64,000 nt of DNA from Actinomycetota bacterium (GTDB lineage Bacteria; Actinomycetota; Acidimicrobiia; Acidimicrobiales; Ilumatobacteraceae), in NCBI GenBank assembly GCA_016870775.1, contig VGAK01000004.1, positions 36,022 to 100,021 on the forward strand. Direction: 5' to 3'. The notes below the pieces were generated by a model that saw nothing but the letters and a program-made list of their open reading frames with translations, searched no databases and was not told the DNA's origin. The stretch's first letter is position 1, and the number at the start of each line of letters is the position of its first letter. Shown in pieces: positions 17,991-27,783 of the stretch. The translations under genes and the position numbers were made by a program.

Positions 17991-19565
17991 TCAGCCGGCG
18001 GAGTCCATCGGTGCGACCGGCTGCGGAGGTGGCGCCATCTCTGTTGGTCTCTCCGGGGATGTTGGTCTCTCCGGGGATGTTGGCCCCACCTCTGTTGGTG
18101 CCTGCGGGGATGTTGGTGCCTCGGGGGAAGGTGACTCAGTTGGCATGGACTTGGCAGGAGCGCCCTTCACGGACACCGGGTCCCGCCGAGGCTTTCCGCG
18201 CTCGCCCCGGGCACCTGGTGATCGCTCAGCGGGCCTGCGCTTCTGGCCGGTCTTGCCCGAATCCGCGCGCCCGGTCGTGTCGCTGGCCTTGGTGCGGTCG
18301 GGGCGGGGTGGTTGCAGCGGGCGGGGAGTCTTTGCCGCTGGGTCGGGGGCGACACCGAAGAGGGCGGCCACCTGCGGCATGAGGGGCGCAAGTCTCGTGA
18401 CCGTCGCCATCACGGTGTCGGGCACCGGAGATGGGACAGAGACCGGTGCCACCAGAGTGCGGATCGGCGAGAACGCTGCCGCCTCGAGCAGTGCCGACCA
18501 ACGATCGGCCGGGGCTTCGGAACTGAGACCAGCACTCGTCGCATTTGCCAACTGAGTCGCGAGCATCGGGGGAAAGCGGACACCTGCCTTCGGGGGTTGG
18601 GATGACATGCGCAGTGCGCGCACGATGCGACCGACTCCAGTCGCGGCCGCGATGTCGTCGAGCCAGTTCTTGGTCTCCACTTCCTGGCGTGTTGCGAGCG
18701 CCGCCTGCATGCGGGCGACGAGTGCCCGCGTGTCCTCGTCGGGGGCGACCAATTGGGCCGCCGTGACCACGATCTGGCGCAAGTCTCGTATGTCGACATC
18801 GCTGATGATCGACTCGGCAGCGACTGCTCTGTCCCGCCACTCGGCGATCCGAAGACGGGGGAGCAGGTTCTCCGCGAGAGTCAACAGGCCCTCGGCGGGA
18901 ATCTTCTCCTTGCCCTCGGCGACGTTCTGCCGGTTCTGTGCCTCGATTGCGGTGCGCACCGCGGGCAACCCTCCAGCGAGGACTTTCTCGGCGATCGTGC
19001 GCTGGGCTTCGGGGAGCTCGGACAACACCGCGTCGACATGCTCACGATGCGCGCGGACTCGCTTGGGCTTGGGGCGGGTCGGCAACTCGGGCGGTGGCTC
19101 GGAAAAGGCCCGGCGCGGCCTGTCGGGCCGCGGTTCGCGTTCGGGCCCGCCCGCGCGCTCATTGCGCTCGCCTTTTGGGGGACGGTCCCCGCGGGGGCCT
19201 CGGTCCGACCTGGGACCACTGCGACCGCGACGGTCACCGTCGCGCCGGTCCCCACCGCGCTTGTCCCCACCGCGTCTGTCCCGTCGCGCCGGCTGCTCAG
19301 TCACTGGTTGGAACGGTTTGTCCGACGGAAGGATCTGCAACAGCCCAGTGCGCTCGTTCTTGGCCTTCAGTGCCGACACGGAGAGAACGCGGTTGCCATC
19401 GAGGTCGGCCTCGATCTCGGCACGCAACACCTCGCCGACCTTTGCACCGGAGGGGACCATCATCGACTCGACCACACCACGCGGCTCTCTGGCGCCGGCA
19501 GCACGCCAAGTCCACGAACCATCGTCCCTGAGGCTCGTGAGTTCGATCTCGATGCGTCGCGACAT
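17991..19565 (-). CDS. Uncharacterised RG-rich protein with C-terminal Pro/Ser/Thr/Glu repeats
   Basis: MSRRIEIELTSLRDDGSWTWRAAG; DRRGGDKRGGDRRDGDRRGR tract; TSPERPTSPERPTE repeats; ATG 8 nt after TACGGT. Confidence 0.7.
   Translation of the reverse strand: MSRRIEIELTSLRDDGSWTWRAAGAREPRGVVESMMVPSGAKVGEVLRAEIEADLDGNRVLSVSALKAKNERTGLLQILPSDKPFQPVTEQPARRDRRGGDKRGGDRRDGDRRGRSGPRSDRGPRGDRPPKGERNERAGGPEREPRPDRPRRAFSEPPPELPTRPKPKRVRAHREHVDAVLSELPEAQRTIAEKVLAGGLPAVRTAIEAQNRQNVAEGKEKIPAEGLLTLAENLLPRLRIAEWRDRAVAAESIISDVDIRDLRQIVVTAAQLVAPDEDTRALVARMQAALATRQEVETKNWLDDIAAATGVGRIVRALRMSSQPPKAGVRFPPMLATQLANATSAGLSSEAPADRWSALLEAAAFSPIRTLVAPVSVPSPVPDTVMATVTRLAPLMPQVAALFGVAPDPAAKTPRPLQPPRPDRTKASDTTGRADSGKTGQKRRPAERSPGARGERGKPRRDPVSVKGAPAKSMPTESPSPEAPTSPQAPTEVGPTSPERPTSPERPTEMAPPPQPVAPMDSAG
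18043..18126. repeat. Short in-frame tandem repeats (18-bp unit gttggtctctccggggat and 15-18 bp variants)
   Basis: 18043-18060 and 18061-18078 identical; diverged copies at 18079-18126; encode TSPERP-type repeats on minus strand. Confidence 0.9.
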
Positions 19566-19624
19566 GGCGCCACACCGTATCTCCGATTTCGGCTCGGTCA
19601 CCATGCCGGACCTACGGTGTGGGA

Positions 19625-20143
19625 ATGGCCATCTATGCCCTCGGAGATAGCAGCCCCCTGATTCACCCCGATGCGTACGTGCACCCCGACGCGGTGATCA
19701 TCGGGTCGGTCACGATCGGTGCGGGAAGTTCGATCTGGCCGGGGGCAGTGCTTCGCGGCGATGACGGCTCGATCGTGGTGGGCGAGCGCACGAGCATCCA
19801 AGACGGAACCGTCGTCCACACGACTCCGATCAATCACACCACGGTCGGGAACGACTGCGTGGTCGGACATCTCGTGCATCTCGAGGGGTGCATCCTCGAG
19901 GATTTTTCCCAGGTCTCGTCGGGGGCGATCGTGCTCCACCGGGCCGTGGTGGGAACCGGCGCGATTGTGGCTGCCAATGCGGTCGTGTTGAACGACATGA
20001 CTGTGCCCGCCGGCGCGCTCGCTGTCGGGGCTCCCGCCACGATCAAGGAGGGACGTGCGCGCAGGGGCGACATCGAGATGGCGGTGAAGGCCTACCAGCA
20101 CAGGGCCGAGCGATTCCGTGGTGAGTTGCGTCGGCTCGACTGA
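19625..20143 (+). CDS. Gamma-carbonic anhydrase family (hexapeptide-repeat) protein
   Basis: Left-handed beta-helix repeats IGSVTIGAGSSIWPGAVLRGDDGSIVVGERTSIQDG. Confidence 0.9.
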   Translation: MAIYALGDSSPLIHPDAYVHPDAVIIGSVTIGAGSSIWPGAVLRGDDGSIVVGERTSIQDGTVVHTTPINHTTVGNDCVVGHLVHLEGCILEDFSQVSSGAIVLHRAVVGTGAIVAANAVVLNDMTVPAGALAVGAPATIKEGRARRGDIEMAVKAYQHRAERFRGELRRLD

Positions 20144-20966
20144 GGTGTGGCGCCTGCTGCGCATCGACACCGATCCGGAGCACGCCGAATTGATTTCTGA
20201 CCTCCTCTGGTCGTGGGGGGTCCTCGCCGTCGAGGAGATGGCGCTCGGCTCCGATCGCGTGCGTCTCTTCACCCATGTCGATCATGGGGACGATCTCGTC
20301 GACAGATTGGTCGCGGTGAATCCTGGGGTTTCCGTCGGCTGGGACGAGGTGCCAAGGTCGGTGGCCGACACTTGGAGAGCCCATGCGGGACCGGTGCACA
20401 TCAACGATGACCACTGGATCGTGCCTGCGTGGTTGGATGAGAGACCTTCAGGAACCATGCTCATTATCGAACCCGCGGGAACCTTCGGTCTCGGTGATCA
20501 TCCGACGACAACTCTGGGACTGCGGGCAGCCCTGTCGGTGTGCTTGCCGGGCCAACGTGTCCATGATCATGGAGCAGGCTCGGGGGTGCTCGCGCTCGCG
20601 TTGTCAGCCTGGAGAGGGGCCGTGACCTCGACCGATGACATCGCACGCGAGGCACGGTCAGTGATCGCGCACAACGCACGGCTGAACCGGCTCAGCGAGC
20701 CGCTCTGGTGTGCCGATGTCGCGTCCGCCGGACGCGGACTCGACGGGATCGTCGCGAACATCCTGGCTCCGGTCTTGCGCGACAACGCACCAGGGATCAT
20801 GGCGGCGGTTCGCGATGGTGGGTGGATCGTGCTGAGCGGAATGCGCGCCGAGCAAGTCGACGGTGTGGTCGCTCACTACGGGGAGTGCGATGTCTTGAAT
20901 GTCGATTTGCTGGAGGGGTGGGGCGCAGTCACTCTGCGGAAAACGCCGGTGGGTCAGGAGATCTGA
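20118..20966 (+). CDS. prmA: Ribosomal protein L11 methyltransferase-like
   Basis: FGLGDHPTTTLGL, HDHGAGSGVLALAL, VANILAPVL motifs. Confidence 0.85.
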   Translation: MVSCVGSTEVWRLLRIDTDPEHAELISDLLWSWGVLAVEEMALGSDRVRLFTHVDHGDDLVDRLVAVNPGVSVGWDEVPRSVADTWRAHAGPVHINDDHWIVPAWLDERPSGTMLIIEPAGTFGLGDHPTTTLGLRAALSVCLPGQRVHDHGAGSGVLALALSAWRGAVTSTDDIAREARSVIAHNARLNRLSEPLWCADVASAGRGLDGIVANILAPVLRDNAPGIMAAVRDGGWIVLSGMRAEQVDGVVAHYGECDVLNVDLLEGWGAVTLRKTPVGQEI

Positions 20967-21259
20967 CGCGCCCTCACGCCGATTGGGGCGATCAACCGGA
21001 AGCCGGCGGCGTGGCGTTCCTCCTCGGACTCACCACCCCAGAAGCCATACTCCCGATGCCGACGGGCGAAGTCGCGACACTCGAACATCACGGGACAGGA
21101 GTGGCACACCTGTCGGGCATGTGCCTCACGCTTTTCGCGGGCTTGCGGGCGCTCGGCGGCCGGTGGAAAAAAGATCTCGCTCAACCCACGACACTCGGCG
21201 CGGGGCGCCCATGTCGCATCGTCCCATTCCCGGAATGCAAACAGTTCGCCAGCTGCCAT
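20954..21259 (-). CDS. WhiB family Fe-S transcriptional regulator
   Basis: Four-Cys pattern C..CxxC..C (CHSCPVMFEC) and GFWGGESEEER; start at internal Met with gggggat SD-like sequence. Confidence 0.93.
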   Translation of the reverse strand: MAAGELFAFREWDDATWAPRAECRGLSEIFFPPAAERPQAREKREAHARQVCHSCPVMFECRDFARRHREYGFWGGESEEERHAAGFRLIAPIGVRARQIS

Positions 21260-21308
21260 AGATCCCCCAACTCCGGCGTGCCTGCGGGGCACGGCCAAAT
21301 GTTCCCCC

Positions 21309-21330
21309 AAATTGATCGGACGGTCAATTT
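21309..21330. promoter_or_regulatory. Inverted repeat in whiB upstream region, candidate operator
   Basis: caAATTGA/tCAATTTg-type arms (aaattga 21309-21315, tcaattt 21324-21330), ~50 bp upstream of whiB start; minus strand contains TTGACC. Confidence 0.45.
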
Positions 21331-21398
21331 GACTCGTTTGACATTTCGTTCGCCGGGCACATCGGTGCCGGACCGACCCGGCGCGGAGGCGCGATGTG

Positions 21399-22448
21399 TC
21401 AGCCGCCGAGGGCGGCTCGGACCCCCGCGGCGAACCGGGAGACATCCTCGGGGGTCGTGTCCCACGACGTCATCCACCGCACCTGGCCGCAGGATAAATC
21501 CCAGTCCCAGAAAAAGCTCCAGGCTTGCAACGCCTCCTTTGCGCCCCGAGGGAGGAGGGGATAGAGGCTGTTCACCTGCGGCGGCGAGATCCGGAGGCTG
21601 TGGATATCGCCAAGTTCGTCGTACAGCTGGTGGGCGCGTCGATTGGCAGTCGTGGCGGTCTCCAGCCACAAACCATCGGAGAGGGCTTCCACGAATTGGG
21701 AGGCGACGTAGCGCATCTTGGAGGGGAGTTGGGTCGACTGCTTCTGGACGAGTGGCGCGTGAGGAGCAAGCCCGGGGCGCAGGAGAACGGCCTCGGCGTT
21801 CACCATGCCGTTCTTCGTGCCACCGAAGGACACGACATCCACGCCCGCACCGAATGTCAGGGCCCGGAGGGTCTCGGGGCCCCCGCCCATTGCTGCGACC
21901 GCGTTGGCTATGCGCGCCCCGTCGAGATGGACCGTCAACTTGGCGTCGTGGGCGATTTCACACAACGCCCGGATCTCATCGACCGAGTACGTCGTGCCGA
22001 GCTCGGTGGCTTGTGTGATCGACACGACACCGGGTTGCACGTGGTGGATGTTCCCGAGCCCATGGAGGAGTGCTTCGACCTGATGGGGGGAGATCTTGCC
22101 GTCGGGGGAGTCCACATCCTGCAACTTCGCACCGAGGAATTTTTCGGGAGCGCCGGTCTCATCGACATTGATGTGCGAACACGCGGCACAGACCACGGAT
22201 TGCGCGGGACCAAGGACGCTGCCGAGGGCCACGACGTTCGAGCCGGTCCCACCGAACGTGAAGAGCACGTCAACCTCCAGATCGAGGAACTGTCGGAAGA
22301 GTTCCGTGGCCGCCCGGGTGTGGGAATCGAGTCCGTACGCGGGTTGATGCCCGACGTTGGCACGGGACATCGCCTCGAGGTACCGCGGGTGAGCACCACT
22401 GAAGTTGTCACTTGCGAACAACCGCTCGGGCGCGGCGGGGAGATCCAC
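21399..22448 (-). CDS. Low-specificity L-threonine aldolase family PLP enzyme
   Basis: FASDNFSGAHP, VHLDGARIANA, SFGGTKNGMVNAEAV; GTG start 7 nt after TAGGAT. Confidence 0.9.
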   Translation of the reverse strand: MDLPAAPERLFASDNFSGAHPRYLEAMSRANVGHQPAYGLDSHTRAATELFRQFLDLEVDVLFTFGGTGSNVVALGSVLGPAQSVVCAACSHINVDETGAPEKFLGAKLQDVDSPDGKISPHQVEALLHGLGNIHHVQPGVVSITQATELGTTYSVDEIRALCEIAHDAKLTVHLDGARIANAVAAMGGGPETLRALTFGAGVDVVSFGGTKNGMVNAEAVLLRPGLAPHAPLVQKQSTQLPSKMRYVASQFVEALSDGLWLETATTANRRAHQLYDELGDIHSLRISPPQVNSLYPLLPRGAKEALQAWSFFWDWDLSCGQVRWMTSWDTTPEDVSRFAAGVRAALGG

Positions 22449-22481
22449 CAACCCGATCCTAGATGCTCCTATGTTTTCGTC

Positions 22482-22889
22482 ATGACGAAAAGTGCAGGAA
22501 CAGGGCAACAGCGGGGGAACACCAATCCCCAGGCGCGCACATTCACCGGCGACCCCAGATGTCGCTGGTGCCGTCATGTGTTGACGCCACAGGACGGACC
22601 CGGCCGACGGCGGGAGTTCTGCAGCCAGAAGTGCCGCCAATGGGACTGGGTGGCACGACAACGTGCGAGCGAACTCGCGCTGTCCGAGAACGAACTCGTC
22701 ATCGCCCGCGAGGAACTCGACACGTTGAAGGATCAGATCTATGTGCTCCACTGCGCGGTTGTCGACGCACGCAGGGATCTGGAAAAGCCCCGTCAGACCA
22801 AGGAGACCCTCGCGGAGTTGATCTCTTGGTTGCTGGAGGCTGCCGAGCCCGTCACCGCCGCCTCCTTTTCCCCGGCTCTACGCCCATAA
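22482..22889 (+). CDS. Small CxxC..CxxxC zinc-ribbon plus coiled-coil hypothetical protein
   Basis: CRWCRHVLTPQDGPGRRREFCSQKCRQ; ATG 6 nt after TATGTT. Confidence 0.7.
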   Translation: MTKSAGTGQQRGNTNPQARTFTGDPRCRWCRHVLTPQDGPGRRREFCSQKCRQWDWVARQRASELALSENELVIAREELDTLKDQIYVLHCAVVDARRDLEKPRQTKETLAELISWLLEAAEPVTAASFSPALRP

Positions 22890-22910
22890 TCTCCGTTATG
22901 TAATTCTTTC

Positions 22911-24233
22911 GTGACTGAGCCACATTCGGTCCGCTCCTCCGGGTTTGCTGACGCCATGGACGCCTACAGTCCCCGTGTGGTCCGTCGCGTGATTGAAACC
23001 GGTGCTCCGGTCGGTGCAGTGCTCGAGCAGATGGAACAGATGCGCTCGAGCGACGTGCAGTGGCGTGATGGTCGGGCTTTCTCGCTCGCCTACTCGGCCG
23101 GTCCCGAGGTGCTGGCGCTCGCTGAGGAGGCGTACCGCCGATTCTCCGGGGAGAACGCCCTCAACATGGCTGCCTTCCCCAGTCTCAGGCGGATGCACCA
23201 GGACGTGGTCGATGTCGTCACGGGATGGGTCCACGGCGACGACGCCGTGGCCGGCTTCATGACGTCGGGCGGCACCGAGAGCCTCGTTCTCGTGGTGAGA
23301 GCCGCCACCAAGCGGATGTTGCGCGAGGAGCGCTCCCCCGCACGGCCCAACATGGTGCTGCCGATGTCGGCGCATGCGGCACTCGACAAAGGTGCCGACT
23401 ACTTCGGTGTGCAGGTGCGACGCACTGCGGTGTCGTCGGACTGGCGCGCCGATGTGGATGCGATGGCCGACGCCATCGACGATGACACCATTCTCGTGGT
23501 CGCGTCCGCCCCCCAGTACCCCCAGGGTGTGGTCGATCCGATCGGCGAAATTGCCGCACTGGCTGCCTCGCGCGACATCAACTGCCACGTGGATGCCTGC
23601 ATGGGCGGGGTTGTTCTGCCCGCCATGGAGCGGCTGGGAGAGCCGATCCCCCGTTGGGATTTCCGTGTCGACGGGGTGACCTCGATCTCGGTCGACCTCC
23701 ATAAATACGGCTACTCGTCCAAGGGCTCGGGTGTGATCTTGCACCGGAACAAACAGCTCCGCTCGGATCAAACCTTCATGACGAACAATTGGTTGGGTGG
23801 CGCCTACGGTTCATCGGGGATTCTCGGGACAAAATCAGGTGGCCCCATCGCTTCGTCATGGGCCGTGCTGCACCATCTCGGGAACGAGGGATACGACCGG
23901 CTCGCCCGGTCCGCCCGGAGCGCTGCCCTCGGGATCGCGAGGCACATCGAGTCGCACCCCATGCTCGCACTGCGCGCGCTCCCCCAGACGACGCTGTTCT
24001 CGTTCGGCACGGTGGACCCAATTCGTCATGACGTTTTTGCGATCGCAGACGAGATTGCCGCCGCGGGGTGGCACGTCGATCGCCAGGGTCCGCCTGCGAG
24101 CATTCACCTGACCGTGAACGCGGTCCATGAGCCCCTCGTCGGTCGATTCTGTGCCGTTCTGGATGCGGCTGTGACGCGTGCCGCAGCGACTTCGGCCCAG
24201 GGCGGCACCGCGGTGTACGCCACCACCGACTAG
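22911..24233 (+). CDS. Group II PLP-dependent decarboxylase / sphingosine-1-phosphate lyase-like protein
   Basis: TSGGTESLVLVVRAA, VDACMGGVVLP, SVDLHKYGYSSKGSG PLP-Lys motif. Confidence 0.9.
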   Translation: MTEPHSVRSSGFADAMDAYSPRVVRRVIETGAPVGAVLEQMEQMRSSDVQWRDGRAFSLAYSAGPEVLALAEEAYRRFSGENALNMAAFPSLRRMHQDVVDVVTGWVHGDDAVAGFMTSGGTESLVLVVRAATKRMLREERSPARPNMVLPMSAHAALDKGADYFGVQVRRTAVSSDWRADVDAMADAIDDDTILVVASAPQYPQGVVDPIGEIAALAASRDINCHVDACMGGVVLPAMERLGEPIPRWDFRVDGVTSISVDLHKYGYSSKGSGVILHRNKQLRSDQTFMTNNWLGGAYGSSGILGTKSGGPIASSWAVLHHLGNEGYDRLARSARSAALGIARHIESHPMLALRALPQTTLFSFGTVDPIRHDVFAIADEIAAAGWHVDRQGPPASIHLTVNAVHEPLVGRFCAVLDAAVTRAAATSAQGGTAVYATTD

Positions 24234-24257
24234 TCCGGACTACCCTTCGGAGAGAAC

Positions 24258-24430
24258 CGATTGGGAGAGTGCGGTCCGCAAGGGTCGCCGCCGAAGGAGC
24301 AACCGCCCCGGAATCTCTCAGGCACAACGGACCAGTCGGGTCACGAACGCTGGAAAGAGGAGGCTCGCCTCCCGCCGACGGGGAAAACCGGTTCTGCCGG
24401 TGAAGCTCTCAGGCACAACGGACAGCGGGG
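24258..24430 (+). ncRNA. Tandem (two-aptamer) glycine riboswitch
   Basis: gggagagt..cgccgaaggagcaa..aatctctcaggcacaacggac then second aptamer ctggaaagag..cgccgacgggg..gctctcaggcacaacggac; directly upstream of gcvP. Confidence 0.93.
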
Positions 24431-24454
24431 GCGCCAGACCAAGGCGATCCCGAC

Positions 24455-27334
24455 ATGACCGACTCTCCGTTCCCCCTCACCACCCCTCGTTTCGCCGAGG
24501 ATCACTTTGCGCTTCGTCACCTCGGATTGACCGACTCCGATCGCACCGAGATGCTCGCGGTGATCGGGTGCGACAGTGTCGAGGACCTGCTCGAGTCAGC
24601 CGTTCCCGACTCGATTCGAGAGCGCAGTCCCCTCTCGCTCCCCCCGCCCCTCGCCGAGCATGAGGTGCTCGACCGGCTCCGCGGCAAGTTCGAGGGTCTT
24701 CCCCGGCGCACGAGCATGATCGGGCAGGGGTACTACGGAACGATCACACCCCCCGTCATCCAGCGGAATGTGCTGGAGAATCCGGCGTGGTACACCGCCT
24801 ACACCCCGTACCAACCCGAGATCAGCCAGGGGCGACTCGAGGCACTCCTCAATTTCCAGACCATGGTCGCAGAGATCACGGGCCTGCCCCTCGCGAACGC
24901 GTCGCTGCTCGATGAGGCGACAGCCGTGGCTGAGGCGGTGACCATGGCCCACCGAATCTCCAAATCCCAGAGCAACACCGTCCTCGTGGATGTCGACATC
25001 CACCCCCAGATCCTCGCGGTTCTCGTCACGAGGTGCACGCCGCTCGGTATCGCAATAGAGACCGTGGCCTTCGACGAGATGACTCTCGGTGATCACTTCG
25101 CCGTCGTCGTCTCGTGGCCCGGATCGTCCGGGCGCCTCCACCGTCCGGATGCGGTGCAAGCCATTGTTGACAGTGCGCACCGCAACGGCGCGGTGGCGAT
25201 CGCAGTGACCGACCTCCTCGCGTGCACGCTCATCGTCCCGCCGGGTCAACTCGGTTTCGACGTCTGTGTCGGGTCGTCGCAACGATTCGGTGTCCCAATG
25301 GGATATGGGGGACCCCACGCCGCCTTCATGTCGACCCGCGAGGAGCACGCACGCTCCCTCCCGGGACGTCTCGTGGGGGTCAGCACCGACACTGCGGGTC
25401 GGCCCGCGCTCCGGCTCGCCCTGCAGACTCGGGAACAGCACATCCGGCGCGAGAAGGCCACCTCAAACATCTGCACGGCTCAGGTGCTCTTGGCGAACAT
25501 GGCCGGCTTCTACGGCGTGTGGCACGGCCCCGAAGGCCTCCGGGCGATCGCCACCCGAGTCCACTCACTGGCGGCCCGTGCCGCGTCTGCGATCCGGGCG
25601 GCCGGCGCGCTGCTCGATGCTGACATGTTCTTCGACACCGTCACGGTGCGGGTGTCCGATGCCCTGGCCACGGTCGAGGCCGCGAGAGCGGCGGGAGTCA
25701 ACATCCGCTGTCTCGATGGCGGGCGCGTCAGCTTGAGCGTGGACGAGACGACCAACGAAGCACGGCTCGAGGTCCTGCTCGCAGCACTCGGATGGGGGCC
25801 GTTGGCAGCCACCGCGGAACCGCGGTTGGCCGGGTGTCTGAGGACAGATGAGTTCATGTCACAGTCTGTGTTCACGCGTCATCGGACCGAACACGAGATG
25901 CTCCGCTACATCCGGCGCCTCTCAGATCGCGACCTCGCATTGGATCGGACGATGATCCCGCTCGGATCCTGCACGATGAAATTGAACGCCACCACCGAGA
26001 TGCTGCCCGTCACGTGGCCCGAGTTCGCGGGACTGCACCCCTACGTCCCCGACGACGAGAGCGCCGGGATGCGTGCCGTCGCCGAAGAGTTGTGCTCTTG
26101 GTTGTGCGAGATCACCGGCTACGACGCCGTCAGCCTGCAACCAAATGCGGGGTCACAGGGCGAGTTCGCGGGACTGCTCGCGATCGCCGCATGGCACCGT
26201 TCGAGGGGTAACCCCGGCAGAAACATCTGCCTCATCCCCGAGAGCGCGCACGGGACGAATGCTGCGAGCGCGGTGATGGCGGGAATGCGGGTGGTCGTGG
26301 TGCGTTGCGATGCCGATGGCAATGTGGATGAAGCCGATCTCGCGGACAAGGTGGGGGCGGCCGGCGACGGTCTCGCGGCGTTGATGGTCACGTATCCGTC
26401 GACCCATGGAGTCTTCGAGGAATCCATCGGGCGCATGTGCGCCCTGATCCATGACCACGGTGGTCAGGTGTACGTCGATGGCGCGAATCTCAACGCACTC
26501 GTCGGAACCGCCAAGCCGGGACGTTTCGGAGCCGACGTGAGCCATCTCAACCTCCACAAGACCTTCTGCATCCCCCATGGCGGAGGTGGCCCCGGCGTGG
26601 GCCCTGTCGCGGTGCGCTCCCATTTGGCGCCGTTCCTGCCCTCCCATCCCCTCTCCCCCGGGGGTCAGGTCGGACCCGTGTCGGCAGCGCCCCTCGGGTC
26701 AGCCGGGATCATCGCGATTCCATGGGTCTACATCTCGATGATGGGCGCCCACGGTCTCCTTCAGGCGACGGCCGACGCGATCCTGGCAGCCAATTACGTC
26801 GCGGCACGGCTCGAGGCGCACTTCCCCGTGCTCTACCGCGGTCGCACCGGGCGCGTCGCGCACGAGTGCATTCTCGACGTCGGTCGGGTCGTCAAGGAGG
26901 CGGGCCTGTCCATCGACGATGTCGCCAAGCGTCTCATGGATTTCGGGATCCATGCCCCGACCATGAGTTTCCCGGTCGCGAACACCTTGATGGTCGAGCC
27001 GACCGAGAGTGAGTCGCTCGCTGAGATCGACCGCTTCTGTGAGGCGATGACGGTGATTCGAGATGAAATTGCCGAGGTCGCATCGGGTCACGTCCAGGTG
27101 GCCGAGTCGGTCTTGCGCAACGCTCCCCACACCGTCGAGGACGTTGTGGCCGACTGGGAGCGCCCCTACAGCCGCGAACAAGCGTTGTTCCCCCTTGCGA
27201 GGCTTCGGACGAGGGGCTACTACCCGCCCGTCTCGCGGGTCGACGCCGTGCAGGGTGACCGCAATCTGGTCTGCACCTGTGCCCCCATCGAGGAATACGC
27301 CGTGACCCTCGGTGCGGATACCGTGTCGGCATGA
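24455..27334 (+). CDS. gcvP: Glycine dehydrogenase (decarboxylating), single-chain P-protein
   Basis: Full-length GcvP sequence; [19 protein letters not shown]-Lys motif; riboswitch upstream. Confidence 0.97.
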   Translation: MTDSPFPLTTPRFAEDHFALRHLGLTDSDRTEMLAVIGCDSVEDLLESAVPDSIRERSPLSLPPPLAEHEVLDRLRGKFEGLPRRTSMIGQGYYGTITPPVIQRNVLENPAWYTAYTPYQPEISQGRLEALLNFQTMVAEITGLPLANASLLDEATAVAEAVTMAHRISKSQSNTVLVDVDIHPQILAVLVTRCTPLGIAIETVAFDEMTLGDHFAVVVSWPGSSGRLHRPDAVQAIVDSAHRNGAVAIAVTDLLACTLIVPPGQLGFDVCVGSSQRFGVPMGYGGPHAAFMSTREEHARSLPGRLVGVSTDTAGRPALRLALQTREQHIRREKATSNICTAQVLLANMAGFYGVWHGPEGLRAIATRVHSLAARAASAIRAAGALLDADMFFDTVTVRVSDALATVEAARAAGVNIRCLDGGRVSLSVDETTNEARLEVLLAALGWGPLAATAEPRLAGCLRTDEFMSQSVFTRHRTEHEMLRYIRRLSDRDLALDRTMIPLGSCTMKLNATTEMLPVTWPEFAGLHPYVPDDESAGMRAVAEELCSWLCEITGYDAVSLQPNAGSQGEFAGLLAIAAWHRSRGNPGRNICLIPESAHGTNAASAVMAGMRVVVVRCDADGNVDEADLADKVGAAGDGLAALMVTYPSTHGVFEESIGRMCALIHDHGGQVYVDGANLNALVGTAKPGRFGADVSHLNLHKTFCIPHGGGGPGVGPVAVRSHLAPFLPSHPLSPGGQVGPVSAAPLGSAGIIAIPWVYISMMGAHGLLQATADAILAANYVAARLEAHFPVLYRGRTGRVAHECILDVGRVVKEAGLSIDDVAKRLMDFGIHAPTMSFPVANTLMVEPTESESLAEIDRFCEAMTVIRDEIAEVASGHVQVAESVLRNAPHTVEDVVADWERPYSREQALFPLARLRTRGYYPPVSRVDAVQGDRNLVCTCAPIEEYAVTLGADTVSA

Positions 27335-27783
27335 CCACTGGGGAGCCCGCGGACGCAGCGGCGAACTCCGCGCACGCCGTCCCCCCCGGTTCGGGTGGGT
27401 CAACGAATCCGATCGAGCAGTTGTTTGGGCTGCTCACGCTCGTCGACCCCGTCGAGATGGTGGGCAAGGCCATCGACACCTCGCGACGAACCACCGAGGC
27501 GATGCTTGCCGTCCTGGAGAACTTCGCGGGCACGCTCGAGAACCTGAATCGCACCACCACGCGGGTCAATGCGCTCCTTGACGACGTCGAGGAGCCGCTT
27601 CGTCGGGTGATGCCCCAAGTGGGGGCGGCAATGAACGCGATGGCGGCGATGGGCGAGGTCGCGGCGCAGATGGGTGAGATCACCAAGCGCCTCGGTCCGT
27701 TGACCACGCTCGCTGAGAATGCTGGGGGACTCTTTGGCCTCAGGCCGAACCGGAACCCCTCGACTTCCTCACGAACGGAGTAG
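27331..27783 (+). CDS. Hypothetical protein (amphipathic helical)
   Basis: ATGA overlap with gcvP; open frame. Confidence 0.6.
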   Translation: MTTGEPADAAANSAHAVPPGSGGSTNPIEQLFGLLTLVDPVEMVGKAIDTSRRTTEAMLAVLENFAGTLENLNRTTTRVNALLDDVEEPLRRVMPQVGAAMNAMAAMGEVAAQMGEITKRLGPLTTLAENAGGLFGLRPNRNPSTSSRTE

